Origin: Microcystis aeruginosa FD4
GTDB taxonomy: Bacteria; Cyanobacteriota; Cyanobacteriia; Cyanobacteriales; Microcystaceae
DNA: 64,000 bases
NCBI RefSeq assembly: GCF_009792235.1
Contig: NZ_CP046973.1
Coordinates: 4,340,001-4,404,000 of the forward strand
Direction: 5' to 3'
Part shown: piece after piece, positions 10,109-17,405 of the stretch
Numbering within the stretch: position 1 is the stretch's first letter
Layout of the letters: every line of letters begins with the position of its first letter
Position numbers and translations under genes: made by a program
The notes under the pieces: generated by a model
Told to the model about the DNA's origin: nothing
Seen by the model: the letters and a program-made list of their open reading frames with translations, nothing else
Database searches by the model: none

Positions 10109-11566
10109 ATGCGGGTTTTAATCTGGTATCGCCATGATCTGCGGCTTCACGATCACGAGGCAATTTATCAAGCTGTTCAAGAACAATTAGAGATAATTCC
10201 CTTCTATTGTTTTGATGAGCGTCAATTTGGTCTTACTTCCTACGGGTTTCCCAAAACAGGCAAGTTCCGGGCTAAATTTTTATTAGAAAGCGTAGCCAAT
10301 TTACGACAATCTCTGGAAGGTTTAGGCGGTAATTTAATTATCCGACGGGGAAAACCAGAAGAAATTATCCCGCAATTAGTTCAAGAATTGCAGATAGCCA
10401 GGGTTTATTATCATCAAGAGGTAACAGCAGAGGAATTAGCGGTAGAAAAAGCTGTAAATAAGGCTTTATCCATGGTTCCCCGGCAGATAAAAACTTTTTG
10501 GACAGCCACTTTATACCATCCTGATGACTTACCTTTTACTCTTAATCAATTACCAGAATTATTTACTAATTTTCGTAAACAAGTAGAACGTCATTGGCAA
10601 ATAAGAGCAACTTATCCCAGTCCTAAAAATTTGACAAAATTGCCCAATATAGATTTGGGAAATCTTCCGAGTTTAAACGATTTAGGCTTAACAGAACCAA
10701 TTCTAGACTGGGGAGGTGTTTTGTCGTTTCAAGGGGGTGAAATGGTAGGAAAATCACGGGTTAAGGAATATATTTGGGATAGTGATTCCTTAAAAACCTA
10801 TAAGGAAACCCGCAATGAAATGTTAGGGACTAATTATTCCTCAAAATTCTCAGCTTGGTTAAGTTTTGGCTGTCTTTCCCCCCGTTATATCTATGAGGAA
10901 GTACAAAAATATGAGCAAACAAGAGTAAAAAATGACTCTACCTATTGGCTGATTTTTGAATTATTATGGCGAGATTTTTTTCGATTTATTTGCAGTAAAC
11001 ACGGGAATAAAATCTTCTATAAATCTGGTTTGCAAGAACTTAATTTGCCTTGGTTAGAAGATTGGGAAAGATTTAATCTCTGGTGTGAGGGAAAAACCGG
11101 TTATCCCCTTGTAGATGCTAATATGAGAGAATTATCCGCTACGGGATTTATGTCAAATCGTGGCCGGCAAAATGTCGCTAGTTTTCTGACCAAAAATCTC
11201 GGTATTGATTGGCGCATGGGAGCAGAATGGTTCGAGTCATTATTAATTGATTACGATGTCTGTAGTAATTGGGGTAATTGGAATTACACTGCTGGTGTCG
11301 GTAATGACGCACGAGGATTTCGCTATTTTAATATCCCTAAACAGTCGAAAGACTATGATCCTAAAGGTGATTATTTACGTCACTGGTTGCCCGAATTAGC
11401 CCTAATAAAAGGCGATAAAATTCACGAACCTTATAAATTATCTCCAGAGGAACAAAGGCGTTATGGGGTGATTTTAGGGGTTAATTATCCTCGTCCCATT
11501 GTCGATTTTTTTCAATCAATCAAACACAACGAAAAAATTTATCTTCAGCATTTCAGTAATCAGTAG
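10109..11566 (+). CDS. cry: Cryptochrome DASH / photolyase family protein
   Basis: This is a flavoprotein of the cryptochrome-photolyase family that binds FAD and a folate antenna; DASH members repair CPDs in single-stranded or looped DNA. The 485-residue protein begins WYRHDLRLHDHE (photolyase alpha/beta domain). It carries the FAD-binding helical domain with LLWRDFFRF, TGYPLVDANMREL, GRQNVASFL and NWNYTAGVGND, which are characteristic of the DASH class. The ATG at 10109 gives the canonical N-terminus. Confidence 0.92.
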   Translation: MRVLIWYRHDLRLHDHEAIYQAVQEQLEIIPFYCFDERQFGLTSYGFPKTGKFRAKFLLESVANLRQSLEGLGGNLIIRRGKPEEIIPQLVQELQIARVYYHQEVTAEELAVEKAVNKALSMVPRQIKTFWTATLYHPDDLPFTLNQLPELFTNFRKQVERHWQIRATYPSPKNLTKLPNIDLGNLPSLNDLGLTEPILDWGGVLSFQGGEMVGKSRVKEYIWDSDSLKTYKETRNEMLGTNYSSKFSAWLSFGCLSPRYIYEEVQKYEQTRVKNDSTYWLIFELLWRDFFRFICSKHGNKIFYKSGLQELNLPWLEDWERFNLWCEGKTGYPLVDANMRELSATGFMSNRGRQNVASFLTKNLGIDWRMGAEWFESLLIDYDVCSNWGNWNYTAGVGNDARGFRYFNIPKQSKDYDPKGDYLRHWLPELALIKGDKIHEPYKLSPEEQRRYGVILGVNYPRPIVDFFQSIKHNEKIYLQHFSNQ

Positions 11567-11760
11567 ACCTCAACCTAATATTATCGGTTCTTCGGTACTT
11601 GTTATGCAATCACAAATACCAGACTTGACGAATAAGGTTTTGATAAGCAAAGAGTCCCTAGCATATGGCTTGCTGAAAATTACTGGAAGCCTTGCTAGAA
11701 AACGGTTTTGCGACTTTTTTATACCATTTTTCAAAAGTAATGACAGAGATGGTTATGCCT

Positions 11761-11912
11761 GGTGCATCTCAATTTTGTCGAAATATCCAGATGACATTTT
11801 GGGCGCACGCGGTGCGCCCCTACCATTGGCGAAATAATATTATTGTAGGGGCGAATTGCCTTCGCCCTCTTTGAACAACTTCTGCTGCTCACCTTAAGTG
11901 AGAGAAAATCAC
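11761..11912 (+). repeat. Dispersed ~150-bp repeat, copy 1
   Basis: It contains two internal palindromes: GGGCGCACGC-GGTGCGCCC and GGGGCGAATTGCCTTCGCCC. A second copy lies at 20164-20320 in the same orientation with small differences. No coding potential is visible. Confidence 0.75.
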
Positions 11913-12194
11913 CAATAGGATACCATTTTTCTTTATTCGCGTCACAACGAATGCAGGCTTGGCAAGCATTCGAGCGTGGATGTCTGTCATGGATTTAGAA
12001 ATTTGGTATTAGCCCAAAAAGTCCCAAAAACAAAGGTTGAGAAATCGATCCGAGGGACTCAAAACCCTTGCACTTTCGCTCTTCGATTTCGAAGGGTTCC
12101 GCTTCCAGACCTGCGAGGTCATTCTGTTATTCTGACTTCCCCTCCCGACGACCGGCTACTGACTCGGAGACTCCTGACTCCTAACCCCACCAAC

Positions 12195-12239
12195 AAACTT
12201 TTTCAGCAAACCCTAGCATAGGGTCTGCTGAAAAAGTTT
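12195..12239. repeat. Inverted pair of a 21-bp repeat
   Basis: AAACTTTTTCAGCAAACCCT (plus A) and its inverse, with one mismatch, are separated by GCA. Single copies occur at 6892-6912 and 23085-23105. The 23-kb copy shares the CTCGGAG...CTCC prefix seen here at 12154-12194. It resembles the ends of two repeat elements placed head to head. Confidence 0.6.
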
Positions 12240-12728
12240 TTTCTGGGGGCAGGGTGTGGGGTGTGGGCTTCGGCCGTGATCTCAGCGTTCGACAAAAGCT
12301 CACGCCGAGGTCCGAACGGGTGTAGGGTGTAGGGTTTTACCGATTTTGAGGGGGTCAATTACCTAATTTTCAGGGAAAAAGTCCCGGAATTTTACCCCCG
12401 ATCACTCCAAGGGTTGGCACTTTTTGAGGCCAAAAAAGTCTAAAAGTCTTACCCAACAAGGTTTTTAGATTTATTCAGCCAACCCTAGCATAGTACCTAC
12501 CGAAGAACCTAATAAAAATTATGTTAAAAGTTATTTTACTCAAGCAAAACTTATCACATTGTTTTGTTTCTTCTGATACCTGATTCCGACTGGAATTAAT
12601 GACAAACTGACGACCACAATTTTTAGGTTTCGGAATCACCGTCCGTTTTACAGACGGTGAGGATGTCAACAAAAACTAAGTTGGAACTAGACAAGTTTCA
12701 ACCGATAACAAAAAATTAACCTTGAATA

Positions 12729-13076
12729 TTAACGACGGATTGGAGCGATCGCGCCGTCGGCGGCGGCGCGAAAAGGTTCCACTGCCTCGCTATAATCGAT
12801 CGGTAAAATAGCCACCACGTTATCGTGAGGACGGGGAATAATTACCCAGGTTTCTAAAGCTGCCCCCTCGGTTTTATTGACGGCTTCAATGCCGGCAGCC
12901 ATAGCGGTTTTTACCTCCTGTACATCCCCGCGAATATTGAGGGTAAAACGGGCGCTGCCTGCCCTTAAATAACCAACAATCGTGATCCGTCCTGCTTTTA
13001 CCATCGCATCGGCGGCCGCTAGAATACCGGGGAAACCTTTGGTCTCGATCGATCCCACCGCGGGTTGGGCTGTCAT
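12729..13076 (-). CDS. ccmK4: Carboxysome shell hexamer protein CcmK4
   Basis: This is a BMC-domain protein of the beta-carboxysome facet. The 115-residue protein has the typical GSIETKGFPGILAAADAMVK start and ends with a C-terminal helix (about 98-115). The central pore loop reads RAGSAR, close to the K-x-G-S-G/A-R pore signature, so a conducting pore is expected. It lies 104 bp downstream of ccmK3. This satellite ccmK3-ccmK4 locus separate from the main ccm operon is the usual cyanobacterial arrangement. Confidence 0.93.
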   Translation of the reverse strand: MTAQPAVGSIETKGFPGILAAADAMVKAGRITIVGYLRAGSARFTLNIRGDVQEVKTAMAAGIEAVNKTEGAALETWVIIPRPHDNVVAILPIDYSEAVEPFRAAADGAIAPIRR

Positions 13077-13180
13077 AAATTAACTCCTAATAACAAAAAT
13101 CAGATAAGTTCAATTGATAGAATCCAATCTATTTTCCAGTCTTTAACTATAGTCTAGTTTGGGGCCAATCCCTAGGGAAA

Positions 13181-13489
13181 TTAACTGCGAAAACGGTCCG
13201 ACTTAGGCGTATGCTGCACTGGTAAAACCGCCAGTACATTTTCTGGAGGATTCGGTACGATGTAATGACTGACCACATTACCACCAAAAGCCCTCATTGC
13301 CGCCGCTAATCCGGCCTCTACTGCTGGTTTAACCTCGGAAATCGGACCGCGAATCGCCACTAAAAATTCGCCCCTTTCCGCTAGATCAAAATAAACTAGG
13401 GTGACTCGTCCCCCTTTAACCATGGCATCCGCCGCCGCTAAAACGGGGGGAAAACCCAACGTTTGAATGACTCCGACCGCCTCGGGCAT
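13181..13489 (-). CDS. ccmK3: Carboxysome shell protein CcmK3
   Basis: This BMC-domain paralogue of 102 residues precedes ccmK4. Where CcmK4 has a Gly-Ser pore loop, this protein reads DLAERGEF, so it lacks the usual pore motif. Published work on other cyanobacteria indicates CcmK3 does not form homohexamers but joins CcmK4 in mixed hexamers, and this sequence fits that. Assignment rests on the missing pore motif and the gene order. Confidence 0.9.
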   Translation of the reverse strand: MPEAVGVIQTLGFPPVLAAADAMVKGGRVTLVYFDLAERGEFLVAIRGPISEVKPAVEAGLAAAMRAFGGNVVSHYIVPNPPENVLAVLPVQHTPKSDRFRS

Positions 13490-13552
13490 TTTTCCTGATC
13501 TCCTGCGAAAGCAATTTTACATTATACCCCGATCCTGTCTTGATATTTTCTT

Positions 13553-14035
13553 CTAGAAATCCTCGGCCGATCGAGCCAGTTTTTTCTCTAAATACTGTTG
13601 ATGGGACTGATCGGCCAGATAATAATCTCCTGCGGGTTCGATCAAAGTAACGATATCCTGCTGAAACTTTCCCGATAGTTGTAGTTGACGCTTGCCAGCG
13701 GTGGCGATTAACTTTTGTTCCGGGGTGTGATAGAAAATAATCGATCGATATTGTTCTCCCCGGTCCGGTCCTTGGCGATTTAACTGAGTCGGATCATGGA
13801 TTGACCAAAAAACGGCTAATAACGCCTCGTAGCTTATTTCTTGGGGATTATATTCAATTTGTGCCCCTTCCGCATGACCGGTAATTCGCGATAACACATC
13901 GAGATAACTAGGATTGGGGAAATGTCCCCCCATATAACCCACAGAAGTGGCTAAAACCCCTGGTAAACGCCGAAATGCGTCCTCGGTTTTCCAAAAACAA
14001 CCAGCCCCAAAGGTGGCTTTTTCGCCGCTATTCAT
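13553..14035 (-). CDS. msrA: Peptide methionine-S-sulfoxide reductase MsrA
   Basis: MsrA reduces the S-epimer of methionine sulfoxide in oxidised proteins. The 160-residue protein carries the catalytic GCFW motif (Cys13) and the conserved GYMGG, GHAEG and DPTQLNRQGPDRGEQYRS segments. Its start overlaps the end of panB by 8 bp, suggesting translational coupling in a chlM-panB-msrA transcript. Confidence 0.95.
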   Translation of the reverse strand: MNSGEKATFGAGCFWKTEDAFRRLPGVLATSVGYMGGHFPNPSYLDVLSRITGHAEGAQIEYNPQEISYEALLAVFWSIHDPTQLNRQGPDRGEQYRSIIFYHTPEQKLIATAGKRQLQLSGKFQQDIVTLIEPAGDYYLADQSHQQYLEKKLARSAEDF

Positions 14036-14795
14036 TTCTCCTCACATCCTTGGCAAATTCCACCACTGCTTTTGTAATTGTCTCGCTTAAATTAGCATAA
14101 ACTTTGGCAAAAGGGGGAGCTTTTTCGGTTAATCCTAGAATATCCGCCGTTACTAACACCTGACCATCACAATCTTCCCCCGCACCGATACCAATCGTCG
14201 GGATAGTCAATTTATCGGTAATAGTAGCGGCTAAATTAGCGGGAATATGTTCCAAAACCAGGGCAAATACTCCCGCTTTCTCTAAGGCTAAAGCTTCCTC
14301 GATTAATCTTTGTGCATCCGATGGGGTTTTTCCCTGCTGACGGTATCCTAACCGATGCACCGACTGGGGAGTTAATCCGATATGACCGATAACAGGGATG
14401 CCTATCTGGGTTAAACGGCTAATAGTCTCGATCATAGCGGGATAACCTCCCTCTAATTTTACCCCTTGCACTCCCGCTTCCTTTAACATCCTTCCCGCCG
14501 AGTGAATTGCCTGACTGACACTTTCCTGATAGCTGAGAAAAGGCAAATCACAGACAACTAAAGCTTGTTTTACCCCGCGAGACACGGCCGCCGCGTGGTG
14601 AATCATCGCCTCTAGGGTGATCGGTAAAGTGGTAGGATAGCCCAAAGCGGTCATAGCTAAGGAATCACCTACCAAGATAATATCAATTCCCGCTTGATCG
14701 AGCAGTCGCGCGATCGGATAATCCCAAGCTGTGAGGGTGACAATCGCGCGTTTTTGCTGTTTCCACTCGATTAATTTGCTGGTGGTGACTGCCAT
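14028..14795 (-). CDS. panB: 3-methyl-2-oxobutanoate hydroxymethyltransferase PanB
   Basis: PanB makes ketopantoate from alpha-ketoisovalerate using methylene-THF, the first committed step of pantothenate/CoA synthesis. The 255-residue protein shows the TIM-barrel family motifs LTAWDYPIARLLDQAG, LVGDSLAM, GVKLEGG, GHIGLTPQSVH and IGIGAG. It is 3 bp downstream of chlM and overlaps msrA. The length is typical and the gene intact. Confidence 0.95.
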   Translation of the reverse strand: MAVTTSKLIEWKQQKRAIVTLTAWDYPIARLLDQAGIDIILVGDSLAMTALGYPTTLPITLEAMIHHAAAVSRGVKQALVVCDLPFLSYQESVSQAIHSAGRMLKEAGVQGVKLEGGYPAMIETISRLTQIGIPVIGHIGLTPQSVHRLGYRQQGKTPSDAQRLIEEALALEKAGVFALVLEHIPANLAATITDKLTIPTIGIGAGEDCDGQVLVTADILGLTEKAPPFAKVYANLSETITKAVVEFAKDVRRNE

Positions 14796-14798
14796 TAT

Positions 14799-15491
14799 TT
14801 ATTCGCTGCGGACAGCTTCGAGGATACGGGAAAAATAGAAACGAGTGCTAGTCATACTCTTCCGTTCAATTTTAAAGCCATTTTCGTTGAGAGCGGCGAT
14901 AATAGTTTTTTCCTTGTGTTGATAAGCACGAGTGGTTTTACTCGGACCGGGAAAAAATTGACCAATTTTCTTGAGAATGGTTAATAAACAGGTTTTAGGG
15001 GCAAAACTGAGGATTAAACGGGATTGAGCTAGGGATCCCAAGTGTTTAATCATGCCTAAGGCTTCTTCTGTGGGATAGTGAATGAGAACATCAAGACAGA
15101 TGACCGTGTGATATTGGCCAGTTAATGCTTCTAAATCTTGAACCGCAAAGGTGAGTTTACCAGTATCTGCTAACTCTTTAGCGGCTCTTTCCTTGGCTTC
15201 TGTCACCATTTTCTCGGAAATATCACTCGCGAAAATAGTGGCGCCAGCTTTAGCGAGGGGAATACTAAGACTACCGACTCCACAACCGGCATCACAGATC
15301 GAGAGATTGGGTAAATTGTCATCACTTTCTAACCAACCGATAATGGTATCGATCGTCTGTTGATGACCGATGCGAATATCTTTTTGTACTTTGTTAACTT
15401 CGCCATCCCCATAAATCCGGCGCCAGCGCTCGAATCCTGTGGCGTTAAAATAGTCCTTGACTATGGCTTTATCGTCTAATGTGTTGGTCAT
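14799..15491 (-). CDS. chlM: Magnesium-protoporphyrin O-methyltransferase ChlM
   Basis: ChlM methylates Mg-protoporphyrin IX with SAM in chlorophyll synthesis. The 230-residue protein starts with the family-typical KDYFNATGFERWRRIYGDGE and has the SAM-binding motif DAGCGVGSLS near residue 66, then VICLDVLIHYP. The first gene of an apparent three-gene unit with panB and msrA. Confidence 0.96.
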   Translation of the reverse strand: MTNTLDDKAIVKDYFNATGFERWRRIYGDGEVNKVQKDIRIGHQQTIDTIIGWLESDDNLPNLSICDAGCGVGSLSIPLAKAGATIFASDISEKMVTEAKERAAKELADTGKLTFAVQDLEALTGQYHTVICLDVLIHYPTEEALGMIKHLGSLAQSRLILSFAPKTCLLTILKKIGQFFPGPSKTTRAYQHKEKTIIAALNENGFKIERKSMTSTRFYFSRILEAVRSE

Positions 15492-15550
15492 AACGAAATC
15501 TAAACGAGCGGAGATGGTTATTAGTTTATCTCAAATGTCGGGGTGAAGAC

Positions 15551-15571
15551 CGTTCGGCAAAAGCTCACGGC
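15551..15571 (+). repeat. Core copy of the GCTCACGG dispersed repeat
   Basis: CGTTCGGCAAAAGCTCACGG is identical to the core of the repeats at 150-204 and 48942-48996. It sits at the outer edge of the TnpB relic. Confidence 0.6.
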
Positions 15572-15604
15572 TTCATCCCGTCGCCCTTAGCGCGACGGGA
15601 TGAA
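15572..15604. repeat. Hairpin with 13-bp perfect arms
   Basis: TTCATCCCGTCGC and GCGACGGGATGAA flank a 7-base loop. It lies upstream of the TnpB fragment and may be an end structure of the same decayed IS200/IS605-type element, or a separate short palindromic repeat. Confidence 0.55.
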
Positions 15605-15670
15605 GCCCCGACCAATGTAAAACAGCGAAGCACGACTAAAATCTTGACAATTTAGCCTCGCATAGTTTAA

Positions 15671-15778
15671 CGAGGAGAAAGTCACGATCGAGACATCAAT
15701 GCCGCTAAGAATATTCGAGATGAAGGTTTACGAATTTTGGCGGTAGGCATACCGCTACTACTTCCGGAGGGAGAGTAA
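15671..15778 (+). pseudogene. tnpB: C-terminal remnant of TnpB (OrfB) nuclease
   Basis: An in-frame stretch ends at TAA 15776-15778 and reads HDRDINAAKNIRDEGLRIL followed by AVGIP and PEGE. The HDRD-NAA-NI signature is the conserved RuvC/zinc-finger end of TnpB proteins of IS200/IS605 and IS607 elements. A stop codon at 15668-15670 closes the frame upstream, so about 90% of the gene is missing. It is followed directly by sequence resembling the right end/guide-RNA scaffold. Confidence 0.75.
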
Positions 15779-15858
15779 GACCAAGTAAAGGCACTGCTTT
15801 TATAAGGCATCTCCCCGTGAACGAATAATCCCCATGCCTTTAGGCAACGGGAGTGTCA
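15779..15858 (+). ncRNA. Putative TnpB right end / omega-RNA scaffold remnant
   Basis: In TnpB elements the omega RNA overlaps the tnpB 3' end and runs to the element's right end. Here the 80 bases after the tnpB stop contain the small hairpin TGCC-TTTA-GGCA and end GGGAGTGTCAAG, directly at the terC stop codon. This is a call from position and structure; whether an RNA is made is unknown, and the adjacent nuclease is only a fragment. Confidence 0.45.
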
Positions 15859-16611
15859 AGGTAATTTATCAGATTGGATGGTATCACTCTCTATTGGTTC
15901 TCGATCGTTGCGTTTTGAGAAACCCCAAGCAAAGAGGAGAGCAATTAAACTGATCATAATCCATTCCGGCGGCACAAAATCGGGACTAATCACCCGCAAC
16001 AGCAATCTTAAACCCACCAAACCGACGGTGACAAAACCAGCGTCTTCTAGGTGGGTGTATTCCTCTAACCAGCGAATAAATAAACCGGCCATAAAGCGCA
16101 GGGTAACTACTCCGATCGTACCACCAAGCAGGATCAACCAAGTATCATCGGCCACGGCGATGGAGGTGGTGACACTATCGAGGGAAAAAGCTAAATCAGT
16201 AACGGCAATTAGGGGGATAGCTTGCCAGAGAGAGTGAAACTGGAGACTATGATGGCTGTGATCCTTGTCTTCAGGGGAGGCAAAGTAATTAAAGACTAAC
16301 CAGAGCAAATATACTGCTCCCAAAAGTTCAAACTGCCAGTATTTAACCACCCAGGTGGCGGTAAGAATCAAGATCATACGGAGAATATAGGCGAAAACTA
16401 AGCCAATATTCAAGGCCTGACGTTGACGCTGATGATCTCCTAATCCCTGTGCTATGGAAGCGAGAGCAATGGCGTTATCTGCTGATAATACTGCTTCTAG
16501 GGCAATGAGAACCAACAGAATTAACGGGGTTTTTAGACTAAGGGTTAGAGATGAATCAAGGAGCGAGTCTAACATTGAGGCCGCAGGTAAAAATAAATGT
16601 AATGATGCCAA
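15856..16611 (-). CDS. TerC/Alx-family integral membrane protein
   Basis: The 251-residue TerC-family protein has about seven membrane segments. It carries the two characteristic acidic motifs EAVLSADNAIALA and AVTDLAFSLDSV within helices, plus a His-rich loop (DKDHSHHS). Family members are linked to metal export (Mn2+) and tellurite resistance; in cyanobacteria and plastids TerC relatives matter for thylakoid biogenesis, so a Mn-related role is inference. The TGA stop lies inside sequence that looks like the right end of the adjacent TnpB relic, so the last residues may be IS-derived. Confidence 0.85.
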   Translation of the reverse strand: MASLHLFLPAASMLDSLLDSSLTLSLKTPLILLVLIALEAVLSADNAIALASIAQGLGDHQRQRQALNIGLVFAYILRMILILTATWVVKYWQFELLGAVYLLWLVFNYFASPEDKDHSHHSLQFHSLWQAIPLIAVTDLAFSLDSVTTSIAVADDTWLILLGGTIGVVTLRFMAGLFIRWLEEYTHLEDAGFVTVGLVGLRLLLRVISPDFVPPEWIMISLIALLFAWGFSKRNDREPIESDTIQSDKLP

Positions 16612-16657
16612 TACCTCAGCTTAACGCTTTTACAACTCTCTTTTCTAGGGGAGATAA

Positions 16658-16724
16658 CCGTCATCGGGGTGGGGAGATATGAAGTCTTGTAACGAAATGA
16701 TGCAGAGAACCCCGATGATGTCGG
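16658..16724. promoter_or_regulatory. Long-range inverted repeat between terC and psaM
   Basis: TCATCGGGG (16661-16669) pairs perfectly with CCCCGATGA (16710-16718), and the outer CCG/CGG bases extend it with a small bulge. It lies in the divergent terC-psaM region, ending about 40 bp before the psaM start codon, so it could be a psaM leader structure or a two-sided operator. I do not recognise a known riboswitch. Confidence 0.4.
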
Positions 16725-16764
16725 AAAGTATTGGATGAATATCTTTATGAGGAGATAATCAGCA

Positions 16765-16857
16765 ATGCTTTCTGATACTCAAGTTTTGGTCGCTCTGGTA
16801 ATTGCTTTAATCCCCGGGATTTTGGCTTTTCGTCTAGCGACGGAACTTTATAAGTAA
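16765..16857 (+). CDS. psaM: Photosystem I reaction centre subunit XII PsaM
   Basis: This tiny thylakoid membrane subunit of PSI sits near the trimer interface. The 30-residue product MLSDTQVLVALVIALIPGIL followed by AFRLATELYK is a single membrane helix with the conserved SDTQ start and RLATELYK end. GAGGAG lies 9 bases upstream of the ATG, and a strong terminator follows. It is too short for most gene-finding cut-offs. Confidence 0.95.
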   Translation: MLSDTQVLVALVIALIPGILAFRLATELYK

Positions 16858-16870
16858 AGTCGCTTTCAAT

Positions 16871-16921
16871 AAACCCTGATCCCGTCTGACCTAGCTATAG
16901 GATAGACCGATTGGGGTTTTT
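16871..16921 (+). terminator. Rho-independent terminator after psaM
   Basis: AAACCCTGATC pairs with GATTGGGGTTT (two G-T pairs), with an inner GTCT/AGAC stem, and the 3' arm runs into a T tract. It starts 13 bp after the psaM stop. Confidence 0.75.
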
Positions 16922-17003
16922 CGGTTATCGGTTGTCAGTGATTGGGTGTAACTTAAAAGTAATTAGCCACTTTCTGACCGATTTTACTTGTACTCATAAA
17001 TCT

Positions 17004-17354
17004 ATGACCGCACGAACAGGAAACCAAACCGACAAAAAACCACAAAAAAAGCCAAAAAGCGGCAATAAATCCCAAAAATGGCAAATTATCGAGATTTGGC
17101 TGCGAATTATTGCCTATAGCGCCATTTCCATCACGGCGTTTTTTGCGATCGCTCGTTTGTTACCCTACCAACAAATCCAACAGGCAAAATTAGAAGAAGT
17201 GCGTTTGGCAGCCCAAGAAAAGGAGGAACGCGTCAATCAATTGCGCGGTCAATTTACTCGCAGCTTTGATCCTAGTCAAGCGCGGCAAGTGATGGGGGAA
17301 CAAAGTCCCCGACGGGATCCTAATCAAAGACGCATTTTTTGGGTTTCTCAGTAG
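17004..17354 (+). CDS. Small single-pass membrane protein, conserved hypothetical
   Basis: The 116-residue protein has a Lys/Gln-rich cytoplasmic N-terminus (1-30), one hydrophobic helix (about 38-60, IWLRIIAYSAISITAFFAIA) and a charged helical segment with coiled-coil character. A basic C-terminus ends RRIFWVSQ. I do not recognise a named family; topology resembles small FtsB/DivIC-like proteins, but that is only shape. The ATG at 17004 is chosen because an upstream in-frame start would begin inside the psaM terminator. Confidence 0.7.
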   Translation: MTARTGNQTDKKPQKKPKSGNKSQKWQIIEIWLRIIAYSAISITAFFAIARLLPYQQIQQAKLEEVRLAAQEKEERVNQLRGQFTRSFDPSQARQVMGEQSPRRDPNQRRIFWVSQ

Positions 17355-17405
17355 AATTGATCGAGATAAATTCGTTTTTGAGCAGATTATTGGGGTATTT
17401 TGCCG

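Larger units (their letters stand above)
11567..12728. other. Gene-free, repeat-rich region
   Basis: About 1.16 kb contains no credible gene. It holds ISL3-type end sequences in inverted orientation (11586-11607 and 12488-12509), one copy of a ~150-bp dispersed repeat (11761-11912), an inverted pair of TTTTTCAGCAAACCCTA repeats (12195-12239), a diverged GCTCACG repeat near 12290 and G-rich GGGTGT runs. It looks like an accumulation of non-autonomous elements. Confidence 0.7.

Noticed and set aside
9924..10121. 65-residue open frame before cry
   Set aside because: It begins inside a MITE arm (GCTTCGCCC) and runs through repeat DNA; no ribosome-binding site is present.
11499..12221. Several short open frames after cry
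   Set aside because: All are made of dispersed repeat sequence and overlap each other in different frames.
12475..12672. 65-residue minus-strand open frame
   Set aside because: It contains an ISL3-type end and repeat sequence, with no recognisable domain.
16621..16760. yybP-ykoY manganese riboswitch upstream of terC
   Set aside because: TerC-family genes can carry it, but the conserved riboswitch loops are not found on the terC strand; only an inverted repeat is supported.
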